Assembly (NCBI RefSeq): GCF_047511655.1
Contig: NC_133390.1
Coordinates: forward strand, 127,525,583 to 127,589,582
Origin: Castor canadensis
Taxonomy: Eukaryota > Chordata > Mammalia > Rodentia > Castoridae
DNA: 64,000 nucleotides
Reading direction: 5' to 3'
The notes under the pieces were generated by a model that was not told the DNA's origin, did not search any database, and saw only the letters and a program-made list of their open reading frames with translations. A program made the position numbers and the translations under genes. Shown piece by piece: positions 49,809 to 63,858 of this stretch (position 1 is the stretch's first letter; each line of letters begins with the position of its first letter).

Positions 49809-51209
49809 TCAGGTCTCTTCTTGATGGTATAAAGGAAGGGAATGAATGATTCATTCCTGTTCTTAAGGGAAATATAGGTGCCCATACAGTATGCAGAGGA
49901 AGAGGAATGCAGTACAGAGAAGGTGAAGATGTTGTGGAGAAGGGCAGTAAGACCAGCCCTGTCTCTGTGGGGAGAAACAGAAACACAGTGTAGACTTACA
50001 GTGCAAAAGACAGAGGTGAGAGGAAACTGGAAGCCTGCCAAGAGAAGCAAAGTCAAAAACCCAAGTGGAGGCGACTTATTTCATCACATCCAGTTGGTTA
50101 AAAATAACTTCACTTATTAGTTTAAATGAGATCACCACAGGGCTGGAAAATCGCTGTCAGTGAAACAAAAACACTATAAGGAAAAGAAGAAAAGTCTACG
50201 TTGGTGACAAACTTCATTTCAATAAGGCACCATTGGAGGAGCTGCCTGAACTTTCCCAGGCCGTTTTCCCTCTGGGCTCTTTGTGGGGTTCCGGGGTTAG
50301 TGCTCTCCACCCTTTGTCTTGCTGGGAGGAAGCAGCAGCACAGGGCATAGGACCATGGAACATCACGGGAAGGGGGACCCTCCTGGGCCTGCCACATGGG
50401 TGTGCTGGGCTGGACCTCACCTACACGCAGGCAGGGACCTTGCGGCCTCTGCTCCTCGGCTTGCTTCCATCAAGGAGCTGCACTTTCTCTCAGCCAATGA
50501 TTTCCCTTGTCAGCTGCCATCAGCAAGAGCTCCACTGAGGAAAAGCAGCTGCTCTGCAGAGAAGGGGACTTGGGGGGCAGTTTACACGCTTCTTCTACAG
50601 AGGACAGGGACAGAACTCTCTGAGTGGCTTTTCTAGACAGCAAAGCAGATAACAGCCCTGTGACCCTAACCCACCTCAGCGTGCTCTCCTGAAGCCCCCT
50701 TCTGATTAACCTAAAGCCTCCCCATCAGTCTAGCTCCAGGACCAAGACCCCGGCAGTATTCCTGACTCAGAGATTAGGGGAGCCAGGCAAGGCTCAGGTA
50801 ACCCACTCTGGGACACAGGACCCTTGAGCATGGTGACCATGGTGAGCCACACATTCTGCCGACCACATTAAAACAGCAGCCAGTCCACACGCGCACAGTC
50901 AGGCATCACAAAAGCCCCAAAAGCCTTATCAATGGTGTGTTGTTCTGTAGGGCTGACAAATGGGGGCAAGTGTGGGGAGCCTAAAGTCACTGCCAGCATT
51001 GACACTCTAGCTCTTGAACACATGCCGGGAACATGTCCTCACTGTGCCTGGGTCTTGGTTCACCCAACTTCACATCACCCGTTGGCTCCCCAGATCATGA
51101 AGGGTTGTTGGTTGTTATTATTATTTGGAAGACTTATTTTTAATTCGTTGTTGTTATTGTTGTTTTTCAAGGAATATGTAAATTATTTGATTTTTTAAAT
51201 TAAGTTTAA

Positions 51210-51331
51210 TTTTTGTTATTTTTTTGAGACAGGGTCTCACTATGAAGTCCAAGTGGTCTCAAACTCACAATTCTCCAGCTTCAGCCTCCCGTGTCCAGGG
51301 ATTACTGGTGTGTACCACCACAACTGGCTCA
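51210..51331 (-). mobile_element. B1-like SINE
   Basis: GAGACAGGGTCTCACTATGA and GTGTGTACCACCACAACTGG with a T-run on the 5' side of the plus strand. Confidence 0.9.
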
Positions 51332-52739
51332 AATTTTCTATTTTTATGTAATGTCAAAGGTAGAGAAGATTGTAAGAACAAATAACTTCCACAGGTTCAC
51401 CAATCTGTATTCACTTTGCCCTATTTATCATTATTTCCCTCTCTCTCTACACACATACACTTCCATGTAGGTGTGTGTACCTCTATATGAACATGTACAT
51501 ATTTTTATCTATACCTATTGATTTTTTTCTGAGCCATTGGTAAGTATGTTGTAGATATAACATCTTCTTGCCCCTAAAAGCTTTGGTGTGCATTTCCTAA
51601 GATCAAGATTATTCTCTTACACAGCTGCAGTACAGTTGTGAAAATCAAGAAATTGAAACACTGGTGTCATATTATTATTTAATTTACAATCCATCTTCAA
51701 ACTGCATCAAATATAGCTATGTTTTTCCTAGTCTAGGATACATTCCAGAATCACAAATTGCATTTCGTTGTCAAGTCTTTTTATTCTGTTTTAATGTAGA
51801 GCAGCTGCTTAGCCTTTCTTTGTATTTCTTATTCTCAACCCTTTTAAAGAGCAGGATTTGCCTCAGTTTGAGTTTGACTACTGGTTCCCCATGATTAGAT
51901 CGAGTTAGGCATTTGAGAGAGGAATATAGTATCAATGAATTAATGTATTCCTTGGGGTGTAACATTATGTTGGTTTGTCCATGACTCAAATTTGGAGTCA
52001 CTATTGTGGCTTTGATCTTTGCGCCCTATTGGACATGAATGGATGTTTTCTATCTCTGGCTTCCTGCACTATCATGGTAGACAAAAGGGGCACATACTTG
52101 CATTCACACTGCCTATGTGATGGCCTGTGAGGTGGAGTAGCAGGCTAGCCTGTTGGATGCTGCAAGCACATGGCTCGTCTGCCCCCTTGCCTGAGCCAAC
52201 AACCAACCAACTTCCAAGAAGCAAGTCTACTTGCTAATCAGCCACTGTCTACAGACTTATAAACAAATCCAGCCAAGACTAGCAGAGGGCCACATAAATT
52301 GGTCCATAAAATTGTGAGCTAAATGAATAGTGGTTTAAGTCATGACATTTTGGGTGATATGTTTCATCCAAAAGCTAATGGATGCCTCTTACCCATCAGA
52401 GCTGATAGGACTCAGATTCACTTGAGCTCTCTGAAGAAACAAGGTCTCCTGTTTTAATTCTGGCTCTGTCCTGTATCCCTCAGGGTTCTGACTCTCTACG
52501 TATTTGGGATTCAAAGGATCATTTTAATTTACATATATCTTGCTATTTCTGGGTCTTTCCAAAACAAGGCCATATTTTGTATTACTTAATTGGATAATCA
52601 GGAGACTTTTTCAACATTCTCACTTAAAAACCAGCAAATGAAGACCCTTCCTGGGCAGAGACTCCATAACAGAAGAGGTGTCTATCACTAGCTCTGACAT
52701 TTACCAACTCTTCTGACCTCTCCCCTGGAGAGATGGACT

Positions 52740-52995
52740 TGGTGCATCTGGGATGCAGCCTGAGGATTTGTACTTTTACCAAGTTCATCTGGTATCCTAA
52801 TGATCAGAGAAGTTTAGGAAACCCTGCATTATAAACACAGTTCTCTACCTAGGCTATATGTTAACATCACTGGGATATTTTTTAAAAACTTCAATGCCCA
52901 GAACATTTAGACCAGAATTTCTAGGGTTGGCACCTAGGCATCAGTATTTTTTAATACTTCCCAGATGAGACCAGAGTGCAGCCAAGCAGAACATT
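52740..52995 (+). mobile_element. MER5-like DNA transposon relic(s)
   Basis: Two adjacent diverged pieces, CAGCCTGAGGATTTGTACTT to TGGTATCCTAATGATC and TGTTAACATCACTGGGATAT to CTAGGCATCAGTATTTTTTA, carry MER5-type landmarks. Confidence 0.6.
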
Positions 52996-53768
52996 GCAAT
53001 TTCTATGAATGATGATTAAGAACCTGGCCTTTTCTCTGTTCTTGTAAATAGTCTCCTACACTGGCATGTGTTTCTGATAATGAAGGTGTTCTTATTTTGG
53101 TCCAAATGAAATGCTGTCTGGAGACTTCTTTATGGTTTTCTTCCCACCACTCAGTTGATTTTCCAGAAGGAAGTTAAATTTTCCTTCCTAGGCGTAGATT
53201 CCTAAGTCCTATAAATTTCCTTTTTAGGAAATAGATTTTTTTTTTCTCTTTTGAGCATGTAGTTCATTATGAGGAGAGACCTAAGCACAAGTTGTGACCA
53301 TCAGCAACTCTAGCAGATGCTGCCAGGGCCCTGCTCATATTCCCCACAGACGCAGACCGTTCCCAGGCCCAGGGCATCCTGAGTGGGCATCTCTGCCTCT
53401 TTGTTGCAAGGTGGCACTCAGGCTATCAGAATGTTTGCCTATGTAAAGAAAAAACCAGAAGAGCCTGGGAAGCAGACCTATACCAATGACTGATGAGTGC
53501 AGTGGTATGAACACCCGATTCCTCCCCGCAAATCAGCAAAACCATGGTTACTTGTACGGTCTCCAGAGACTCCCCGAAACACTAGGTCAAAGTTACCCAC
53601 TCCTCACAACTGCTGTGAGCTTTGCCTCACATTGCACCACTGCTTGACCACTTTCCCTTCCTGTCCAGTATACCCCATAGTCCTATTGGCTTTTCCTTGG
53701 AAGACTTCTTGATAAAGCATATTCAGAGAATTCTCACTTCAAGGTCTTCTTCTAGAGAGCCCAACCTA

Positions 53769-54203
<435 letters not shown>

Positions 54204-54599
54204 TTATCAAAGGAAGCATTTGAGTTTTAAAGAGATTTGGTTTAGCAAAGGAAAATAAGACCAAAAAAACCATTAATTAATTAAAGCAGAACTTTAATTA
54301 AGTAGACCCTCTTATTAGTCTACATAAGAGACTGCTTTTCTAAAGACGAGAAGTTGATTCCAAGCTACACACTTACCTCACTGCCTTGGAACCCTATGAA
54401 GATCTAAACTTCCCAGTGATGGCTACTCTGGAAGTCAGCAGATAGTATCTTGACAGTCTAGATCCAACTCTGTGTCTCTGAGCCAAAGGCAGAATCTGTG
54501 ATGTGTTCTGTGACCTTACAATTCAGAATCTAACCAGGACACTTTTGCAGGTGAAAGGATGCTATTAATTACTTGGGAACGGAAGGCATAAAACAGACA

Positions 54600-54708
54600 T
54601 CCAGAGTCCCAGCAACTTGGGAAGCTGGAGCAGGAGGACTGCTTGAGCCCAGGAGTTCAAGGCCAGCCTGGGCAACACAGTACTCTCCACAACAACAAAA
54701 AAAAGAGG
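54600..54708 (+). mobile_element. B1-like SINE (5' shortened)
   Basis: GTCCCAGCAACTTGGGAAGC, GCTTGAGCCCAGGAGTTCAA and GGCCAGCCTGGGCAACACAG with an A-rich end. Confidence 0.85.
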
Positions 54709-55849
54709 ACAAATGGTCACCCTAGTGATATGGCAGCATCGGGAAACTACATATCCCAGTGTGCCCTGCTACCAGAAAGTCAAAAGCTTGCTTGGCACCT
54801 GGGATCCATGGTTAGCACCATTTGTGAAGTGAGCAGTCCAGGTATGGGTCCTGACACTGGGACTTCCCCTCCCTTCCATGGGACACAGCCAGGTACGGAA
54901 CACAATAGCTGAGGCAAAGTTTCAATGGGTATTAAGTTGGGGTAGAATTCTCTCTCCCCAGCTGTGAAGCTGGAGAACTGCCTGGTAGCCCTCCCCCTGT
55001 TTCTCCTGCTGCTGCCTCTGCCTCCTGAGAGCCACTAGGTTTTGGGGGGGATTCTGGACCTGATGCTATATCCACTTGACTTCAACTAGTTTGTCAGTTC
55101 TACGGTGGCCTGGACATCTTCCATAGAGAACATCCACTTTTCCTGGCCTGGATATCCTGGTCTAGCAGTTTCTTGATGAAATTCTTCAGAGACATGGCAG
55201 AATTTTCCAGGCAATTGGTCTTCTGGCTAAGGGGACCATTTGGGAGGTGTCTTTGATAAGTGACTTTGACGTTATTGTAGGCAGCATGCCCTACCACCAT
55301 CGTCCCTGTGAGTATCCTCAAGATCTGGCTCTGAGCAATCTCAAAGGGTATACACAGCATTTACCATGTGCCTCTTGCAGGTGTGGCTCCATTTGGTCCC
55401 CAGTGTGGCGGGGCTGGGGGCATACTTGTCATAAAGCACGTTTCCACTGGAGTCGACAATGCTATATATATTTTTTTATATTATTCAAATTTAAATATAT
55501 GCTTATTTCCATTATTCTGTATTTTGGAATATCTTTTGTAACCAGCAATGGTTGGATTTTTAAAAATCCATCTGACAATTTTTGTATTGTAATGGGAACA
55601 GCTATCTACTTATATTTGACTTAATCACCAATCACTTTGTTTTGTTTTGGGTTTTTGTTTGTATGTTTTGTGGTTTTAGGGTTTGCACCTGAACAACTCC
55701 ACAGCCCAGTCACCAATCTCTTTGAATTTAAATCTATCATCTTACAAGTGCTTTTAATTAACACTGTTAATTCCTCACTCTCTGCTTCCTTTTTCCTATT
55801 TTGGATTATTTGATTTTTTTTCATTCTGGTTTTCCTCTGTATTGATTTA

Positions 55850-57140
55850 AAAGTTATTCATCCTTTTATTGTTCTTTCAGGTAAAATCCAGAGGTTATGA
55901 CAGGATCCTCTGACTTATTAAAATTTAATATTATTTCTACCCTCCTCCCAATAATACAACTTAAAATGTTATGTATTGTGTATTTAAAATACTTCTCACT
56001 TATGTACTATTTTAGTGTGCAATATTATTACTGCTTAATATAATTATATAATCTCAATTTGCTCCCATATTTACTCTTCCATTCTTTCTTTTACACATCT
56101 CCAGCCTTCTACTGCAATTATCCTCCCATCCAAAGAGCGCCCTTTAAGTGTTTCTTTTAGTGAGGGTTAACTGTATTGAAGTCCCTCATCTTCTGTCTAT
56201 CTGAAAATGTGCTTATTTCACCTTTATTATGGGAAGATATTTTCACTGGTATAGAATTCTAGTTTGACAGTAATTTTCTTTGAGCACTTAGAAGATATCA
56301 ATCAGCTTTGGGCTTTAATTGTTGGTTCATTGTTGCTCCTTCATATTTCTTTTAATTTTTCTTCATATTTGGTTCTTTTTTTGGTGGTACTGGGGTTTGA
56401 ACTCAGGGCCTTGCACTTGGTAGACATGTGTTCTACACTTGAGTTACTCCACCAGGACCTTGTGCTGGCTAGACAGCTGTTCTACCACTTGAGCCACACC
56501 TCCAGCCCTTCATATTTGATTCTTATCAGTTTTTCCATGATGTGCCTGTTCTGGATTTTTCATTTGTCCTACTTGGGTTTTGCCAGACTTCTTGAATCTA
56601 GGATTGATGTTTTTCTTCAGTTGTGGATCATTCTCATATTACTTTTACTCCATTTTCTTTCTTATCTCCTTTAGAATTCTACTTACAGACATTCTACTTA
56701 CAGACATCTTCTTTGACCTTTACCTGTTCTTCTGCTTTCCATTCTTTATCCCTGTTATTTATTCTAAAATATTCTCCAGTTTGCTAATTCTCCCTTTGGC
56801 TCTTTTTAATTAGTTGTTCGATCTATTTATTATGTTCTCAATTTTAGTTCATGTATTCTTCATTTCTAGTATCCATTTGATTATTTTTAGTTTCTCATCC
56901 TCTGCTAAAAATCTCCTTCTTGTCGTTTATAGTTTTGAACATTTTAAGAATAATTATTTTAATGTCTGTATCTACCAATGCTAATGTCTAGAATTTCTAT
57001 TCATACTTGTTTCTCCAACATTTTATTCTTCTTATTTCTTCATGTAACTAGTTACTTTATATTGTTTGAGAAATCCAACATTGGCTAAAATTGTTTAAAT
57101 AAATTGAGGTCCAGGATAATATTATCTTCCTTATTAGAGA
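55850..57140 (-). mobile_element. Old L1/HAL1-type fragment with nested SINE
   Basis: The plus-strand text TATTTTCACTGGTATAGAAT and CTAGTTTGACAGTAATTTTC is the antisense of an old L1/HAL1 ORF1-side region. A SINE at 56,376-56,510 interrupts it. A 16-bp direct duplication (ATTCTACTTACAGACA) occurs near 56,676-56,707. Confidence 0.65.
56376..56510 (-). mobile_element. ID-like SINE with internal partial duplication
   Basis: The reverse tRNA-type core appears twice in part, with TCTACACTTGAGTTACTCCA and then TCTACCACTTGAGCCACACC, as if two units had fused. Confidence 0.8.
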
Positions 57141-58949
57141 ATTTTATTGATTCGTCTAGACACCTGGAGTCCTGAAACTCAGTGTGATAGCCATCCAAGT
57201 TTGTGGCTTTAAAGAAGTTGATAGTTTGGTGCTGTTAATAGGGATGCCTGTGTCCAGTATACTGTCCAATATGCTGTGTCCAGTTTATTCTTATTCCTGG
57301 GGCACAGTCCTGCAAGGTGCTATCCCAATGCAAAAGGGCTCATCAGGCCTCCTGCACAGGTGAGTTCAAGTCTCCATCCTCCTAGTTCCATGAGGCTGTC
57401 AAGATTGTTACTCACTTTTATGGAATCTGCAAAAATTTCCAGGAAACGGGAGCCCCCAATTTCTGAATTCATCACTCTAGATCTTTAGCCTTCTCTGGAT
57501 TTATGTGTATGCTCAACACATACTCATGGAGATACAGATCAGATTTGCAATGTATCTACTATATCATAATTATGAGATGTACCAGGCATTTAATAATTGC
57601 TTTTCAGTATATATTCAGTGGGGAGCTACACAGGAAAGACAACAATGAAATGTACATAGTAACAGTCAGATATTTCCTAGTTCCAGAAATATTAATATGG
57701 GAGGATAGAAAATCAAATTTTAATGTTCTGCACAGTAAATATGAGAGTTTTATCTATGCAGTACTATCTCAGTACGAAGAAACTCTCTTACTTATGTCAA
57801 ACCCACAGAAAATGGACTTTACCAATGACTCCATCCTGGGAGATCTAAGCCTATCTACAGGCTGGCTCTTCAGGATCTCTGAATAACCTAATTGTGTTAA
57901 ATATGTTGGTGCAACAGAATTATAAAATAGTAACAGAATTATAAAAGGCACTTCTACTTCTTCTGCCTGACTACATTATGGAAACATTTTGTCTATTTCA
58001 GATGCGGACATAACATATCTGGCAGAGAGAACCACAGTTCCAGATTCACTGCAAAGCTTAGGACAGCGCTTCAGTCGTCCCTTCATCCAGTCACTGCCTC
58101 ACACTTTGGTGCATGTGGAGATGTGAGTCAGCATGGCCTGTGTTTCCTATGGCCACCTGCCAGTCAAGCATCTCCAGGGTCATCATCTACCAAAGCAGTT
58201 CTTGGGGCCTATTCTGCTCTTTCACATTCCTCTAGCATGAAGAAAAAAGTGGAATGGCTCCTGCCTTCTCTGAATATGACTAAAGAATAGGTACCAGTAC
58301 TACTGGGAAGCTTTCTCCCATCTGACCATAAAAATTACTTCTCTAAAGGAGTCCATGGTGAGGAACTGAAACAAGACACAGTGGGACTGGCTGTTTCTCT
58401 GTGATGTCTAAAGCCTGAGCTGGGAAGGCTCAGGCTGGCAAGAATCCAAGAGCTGGGGGTGGAATCAGCTGGAAGTATCTTCACTCACATTTCTAGAAGT
58501 TAATGCTGGCTATTGGTTAGGACATTGCTTGGGTCAGGGTCCCTACATGAGGCACCTCCACGTAGCCTGGCCTTCCTCTCAGCATAAGCATCTTACCATA
58601 GTTGGACTTCACGTGGCATCTCAAGGCCACAAATGGAAGTGTACCTTGAAATCAGGTGGAAGCAACATAGATTTTTCTATCCAACCTCAGAAGTCACATA
58701 GTGTCACTCTTACTGCATTCTATCAACAGAGGCAACCTCCTATGCTGTTCCTGATTCAAAGGGAGAAGATACAGAGCACACCTCCTCTTTCATGGGAGTG
58801 GCATGAAAGAATTGGTGGGGTAGCCATATTTTAAAACCTCCATCCCACACTCCCCACATGCCTATGCTATGCAGGTGAGTATCCACAGAGGTAAGGAGAT
58901 AAAGAATAGATACCAAACAAAGACAGTCATTATCGTTAAGGGGACAAAG

Positions 58950-59328
58950 AGAGAAACTTACTTTATTTTTAAATTTTTTTTATTGTTTTATTATTCATAT
59001 GTGCATATAAGGCTTGGGTCATTTCTCTCCCCTGCCCCCACCCCCTCCCTCTCCCCCCTACCCCCTCAATACCCGGCAGAAACTATTTTGCCCTTATCTC
59101 TAATTTTGTTGAAGAGAGAGTATAAGAAATAATAGGAAGGAACAAGTGTTTTTGCTGGTTGAGATAAGGACAGCTATACAGGGAGTTGACTCACATTAAT
59201 TTCCTGTGCATGTGTGTTACCTTCTAGGTTAATTCTTTTTGATCTAACCTTTTCTCTAGTTCCTGGTTCCCTTCTCCTATTGGCCTCAGTTGCTTTTAAG
59301 GTATCTACTTTAGAGAAACTCACTTTAT
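58950..59328 (-). mobile_element. Very short young L1 3' end with 17-bp target-site duplication
   Basis: The insert at 58,967-59,311 is the reverse complement of the last 350 or so bases of the 35-kb L1. It includes the C-rich complement of the G-tract and the poly(T) start. The flanks read AGAGAAACTTACTTTAT at 58,950-58,966 and the same with T to C at 59,312-59,328. It lies in sense orientation in the SUSD5 intron. Confidence 0.95.
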
Positions 59329-59624
59329 ATGTATCTTTTGAAATGCTTTTTCTCTTTACATGTATCATTTGAAAATTTTACAACACAAATTATTTTTGTA
59401 ACTTAAAGTTCAAAATAACAGTATGAGGGGTCAGGGGAGACTATGGCAAAACTCCTGAAAAATGCTTTTACCGAGAACTTAAAACTAGAATGCCCTGGAA
59501 GCCGTGGCCCACTTCATATTGCCTATCTTGGTGCCCCACAGGACAGTTGTTGAGCTCCCAGAGAAGCCTTAGTGGGTCAGAGGGGCTGGGTGGAAAGGAG
59601 AGCTTCCGCAGCTGTCTTGACTTA

Positions 59625-59855
<231 letters not shown>

Positions 59856-60006
59856 TCAGCTAACTCACTGCATGGTGGCCACCTGTCACAACCGTCGCTT
59901 CTCATCATCTGAAGACCCAAATGCTGCAAGCTCTCATTGCCCATCATCCCTGGGACCAGGTGATGACAATTATACTGGGGGGTTTTCACTCATTTCTGTT
60001 CTTGTC

Positions 60007-60335
60007 TTTTTTTTTTTTTTTTTTGAGAGGGGTTCTTGTTATGTTGCTCAGACTCCAACTTATGAACTCAAACCATGCTCTTGTCCCAGCCTCCCCACTA
60101 GCTGGGAATGCAGCTATGTACCACCACTTGTGGTCTGCTCTTGTCTTTTTTTTTTGGCAGTACTTGCTAGGCAAGCTCTCTACCACTTGAACCGTGCCCA
60201 GCCATTTTGCTTTTAGTTTGTTTTTCAGAGAGGATTTCACTCTAACTTTGCTTGGGCTGGACTTGGACTGTGATCCTCCTATCTCCACCCCCAGAGTATC
60301 TGGGATTACAGGTGTACAGCACCATGCCTAGCTTT
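60007..60335 (-). mobile_element. B1-like SINE followed by ID-B1 composite SINE
   Basis: A T-run of about 18 bases opens a reverse B1 (TTGTTATGTTGCTCAGACTC). From 60,145 a second T-run opens a composite with GTACTTGCTAGGCAAGCTCT and a B1 arm ending TACAGCACCATGCCTAGC. Confidence 0.9.
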
Positions 60336-61121
60336 CTTTTCTTCTTAAAAAAATTAACCAACTGCTCTGGCATGTTATTGGGTAAGCCCTTGAAATCTTT
60401 AAAAAAGGTATGTCAGGGTTCAGTGTTCTAAGACCTCTGAGTTGAGTCATCTGGTGTCCGAGGCACTGATGCAGGTCTTAACTCTGCCTTCTTCTGCCTC
60501 TTCAGCCCTGGGGTGATTCCCTACACAGTGGGTTGTGCTCTGCTCTTCGCACCTTGCATAAGGACATCATCAGGCTTTTTTCACAATGAATTCACTTGTG
60601 TCTGTGGGCTTCTCTCCCACTGGCCAAGACAGCAGGGACCACTTTCAGCACGGTTTATAGTATCTAAAGCACATAGTATATGGGCATAGAACAGGCCTTA
60701 AAGAACAAAGATTAGATGTGGGAGTGACAATATGAATTAAGGCAGGGGTGAAACCCAGGCTGAAAGCAAAAAGAGAGCTTAGGCAAGAAAACCATGGTGT
60801 AGAGGGTGCACTGTGGTCCCCAGGACTCTCCTAAACCGACAAAGGAATGTTCTTGGGCGTCCCTGTCAAGATTAAAGTAAAGGCAGGGAAGAAAAGACCC
60901 AGTTGGAATGAGATCCTTTACTTCTGTGAGCAAAATGTTCACAATGTATTAATTTTATTAGAATAAGACACTTAACTGCACACTGAACCACAGACACACA
61001 TTCAGTTTAGGCACACCACAAACCCTGGTAAAACTGATCAAATATTGAGCTACAAGACAAATCTAAAAAAAATGCCAATATCAGATAAAACATGTTTTTT
61101 AGACCATAACGCAAGCTGAAA

Positions 61122-61375
61122 TACACTTTTCTGGGGGTGGGACTAGAGTTTGAATTCAAGACTTCACTCTTGCAAAGTAGGCACTCTACCAACTTGAGCC
61201 ATACCTCCAAGTCCATTGTGCTCTGGTTATTTTAGAGATGGAGTCTTGCAAACTATTTCTAACTATCCCCCCCCCACACACACATACTGCCTGTGCTGGC
61301 CTTGAACCACAATTCTCCTAATCTCGGCCTCCCAAGTAGCTACGATTATAGGCATAAGCCACTGCACCCAGCTGA
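61122..61375 (-). mobile_element. ID-like plus B1-like composite SINE
   Basis: GAGTTTGAATTCAAGACTTC and GGCACTCTACCAACTTGAGC, then a B1 arm ending AAGCCACTGCACCCAGC. A C-run and CA-run sit between the arms. Confidence 0.88.
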
Positions 61376-61379
61376 CATA

Positions 61380-61800
61380 ACTGCTTTTATTTATCAAATA
61401 CTTACACAGTGCTCACAATGGACTGAGCATTGTTCAAATTTCTTTACAAATATTCATTGTTTGGTGGTACTATGATTTGAACTCAGGGCCTCACTATTGC
61501 TAGGCTCTACCACTTGAGCCACTCCATCAGTCCTTTTCTACATTGGGTATTGAAACCTAGTTGCCTGGGCTGCTATTTGCCTCAAACCTGATCCTTCTGA
61601 TCTCTACCTCCTGAAAAGCTAGGATTACAGGTGTGAGCACCAGTGCCCAGCACAAACCTTTTATTAGTCCTTATAACACCTCTATGATGTAGGCATTATT
61701 GTCTTATTTTAAAGGTAAGGCTTAGTATTAATACTTGTCCAAGATCATACAGCTAAGATACAAAGCCAGGCCTTCAGTTTCCTATCAGTGATCTTAATCA
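61380..61800 (-). repeat. MIR element split by a SINE
   Basis: TTTATTTATCAAATACTTAC and GACTGAGCATTGTTCAAATT come before the SINE at 61,458-61,654, and TTATTAGTCCTTATAACACC and CAAGATCATACAGCTAAG after it. The halves are in correct MIR order, which shows the SINE is younger. Confidence 0.88.
61458..61654 (-). mobile_element. ID-like plus B1-like composite SINE nested in MIR
   Basis: TTGGTGGTACTATGATTTGA, CTCTACCACTTGAGCCACTC and a B1 arm ending GTGAGCACCAGTGCCCAGC. Confidence 0.9.
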
Positions 61801-63075
61801 GTTTTATTGCCTCAAAATAACAAAGTGGTAATGAAGAAAATCTCTTGCAATTAGAAATTACAAAATGTACTTCTCAATGAGCCATGAGGTCAACAAAGCA
61901 ACCACAACTGAAATAAAACATTTTAACTTAAGCAACCAAAACTTGTAAGGACTCTAGATTTAAGGGAACTAATAGCCTCAAAGGCTCAATTACAAAAGTA
62001 GAGTTGAAATATCATTGATCTAAGATTCTGCCCACAAAAATCTAAAAAAAAAAAAAATCAGGCTTCTAAAGAAGTAGGAAGGAGGAAGTAATAAATACAG
62101 AGCAGAAATCAACGGAGTGGAAAGGAAGACATATAATAGAGAAAATAAAGAAAGCCAAAAGTTGCTTCTTTTTCAAAAGAATAATAAGATTGATAAATCC
62201 CTAGTAAGACTAATCAAGACAAAAAGAGAGAAATATAAATTACCAATATCAGGAATGAAAAGCAATGTCACTACACATCCCCAGGGCACTGAAATGATAA
62301 TACAGATGATTATGTTTTATATGTCAGCACAATGACAATTTAGATGAAATGAACAAATTTCTTTAAAAAACAAAGCTGAGCAAAACTGACACAAATGAAT
62401 TTAAAAATCTAAATGTTATTTTTTCTACTAAAGAAATTGGGCTGGCTGAGTGGCTAAAGTGGTAGAGCTCCTGCCTAGCAAGTCTGAGGCCCTTAGTTCA
62501 AACCCCAAAAATAAATAAATAAATTCAGCCAGGTACAGTGGCTCACCCTGTAATCCCAGCTACTCAGGAGGTGGACATTAGGAGATTTGAGATTTGGGGC
62601 CAGCCCAAGCAAACAGTGTGAGCCTCCCAGAGACCCCATCTCAATCAATAGCTGAGCATGGTGATGTGCATCTGTCATTCCAGCTACTCAGAAGCATAAA
62701 TAGGAGGATTGTGGTTCAGGCCAGTCAGGGCATAAAGTGAGACCCTATCTCCGAAATAACCAAACCAAAAGGGTCAAGGGTTTTCAAGTGGTAGAATGCC
62801 TGCCTAGCAAGCACAGGCCCTGAGTTCAACCCCTAGTACTACCCACCTGCCCCAAAAAAGAAAATTTAAATTCTTTGTGTAAAAATCTTCCATAAGAGAA
62901 ACTCCAAACACAGATGACTTTACTACCAAAGCAAAGCAAGCAAACAACAAACAAAAGAAACAAAGTCTCATATTAAAGAAATCCTTTCAGAGGATAGAAG
63001 AGGAAACAACTTTCCGATTCAGTTAGGAACCATCATGAAATGATACCAACACCTTAGAAGGAATGAAAATTACAG
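61801..63075 (+). mobile_element. Old L1 ORF2 fragment split by SINEs
   Basis: AGCAGAAATCAACGGAGTGG, AAGCCAAAAGTTGCTTCTTT and AGATTGATAAATCCCTAGTA are L1 ORF2 landmarks. L1 text resumes after the SINEs with AACTCCAAACACAGATGAC. Confidence 0.8.
62436..62862 (+). mobile_element. ID-like SINE followed by long composite SINE
   Basis: GGCTGAGTGGCTAAAGTGGT to TTAGTTCAAACCCC ends in (AAAT)n at 62,524. Then two B1-like arms (CAGTGGCTCACCCTGTAATC; GATGTGCATCTGTCATTCC) and a final tRNA-like arm follow. Confidence 0.9.
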
Positions 63076-63339
63076 GCCCATACATCTCAGGACAGGGGGT
63101 CCTTGCTCCAGGCGCAGTTCTAAGTCTTCGCTTCTCTGTGTGAAACTATTTTCTAGGGCTCCATCCACACACGGTTTCAAAGACCATTTTTGCCCAGAGG
63201 ACGTATTTTCCTCTTCTGTCCAGATCTTTTTCAATCATTCTATCTACCCCATCTCTCAACTGGACAACTGAAATAATATCCTACATACATAGGTGTAGAC
63301 AGTCTCTCTACATCCCATCACCCCATCACATCCACCCTC

Positions 63340-63858
63340 CCAGCATCACAGCTGGGTGAATTTTTCAAAATGTAAATTTGATCAGCCTCTCTACCCCTTG
63401 AAACCATTTATAGCATTCTCTCCCCAGGCTCCAGTTTCTCTAGCATCATTTCAAACCATGTCTCCCTTGCACTCCTGGCTCAAGCCACTGTGTCTCCTAT
63501 GACATGTCCCATTCCTGCCTCATAAGTTCTTTCCAGTCAATTCTCCTCCCATGGCACTTTTTCTTCTTCCTTGGCATAGTTAATCCTTACTCATCTTTCA
63601 GTTTATCCTGCACCAAGTTGGAATTTTGTATATACTCTCCTGGAGAGCCTTTTGTCCTTTAATCTTATTACTAAAGTTGCAATTCCACAGCTCATTCACA
63701 GAATTATTTGCTTAATAATTCTCTGCTCCATTGGATTTTTAAGCTGCCTGATAGACAGGACCTATTTTTCTTCATCATTCTATCTCCATCAGCAAGGACA
63801 GTGCCTGGTGTATTGTAGCATTCAATGTAGGTATTAAATAAATATCTGCTGAATTAAT
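63340..63858 (+). repeat. L2 element, 3' portion
   Basis: CAGCCTCTCTACCCCTTGAA, TTCTCTCCCCAGGCTCCAGT, TGCCTGATAGACAGGACC, CAGTGCCTGGTGTATTG and ATAAATATCTGCTGAATTAA follow L2 order. Confidence 0.85.

Noticed and set aside
57503..57886. 127-codon plus-strand frame in the Link-splitting intron
   Set aside because: It matches no family I recognise and has no exon-like splice sites placed to extend it; random length in A/T-rich intron cannot be excluded.
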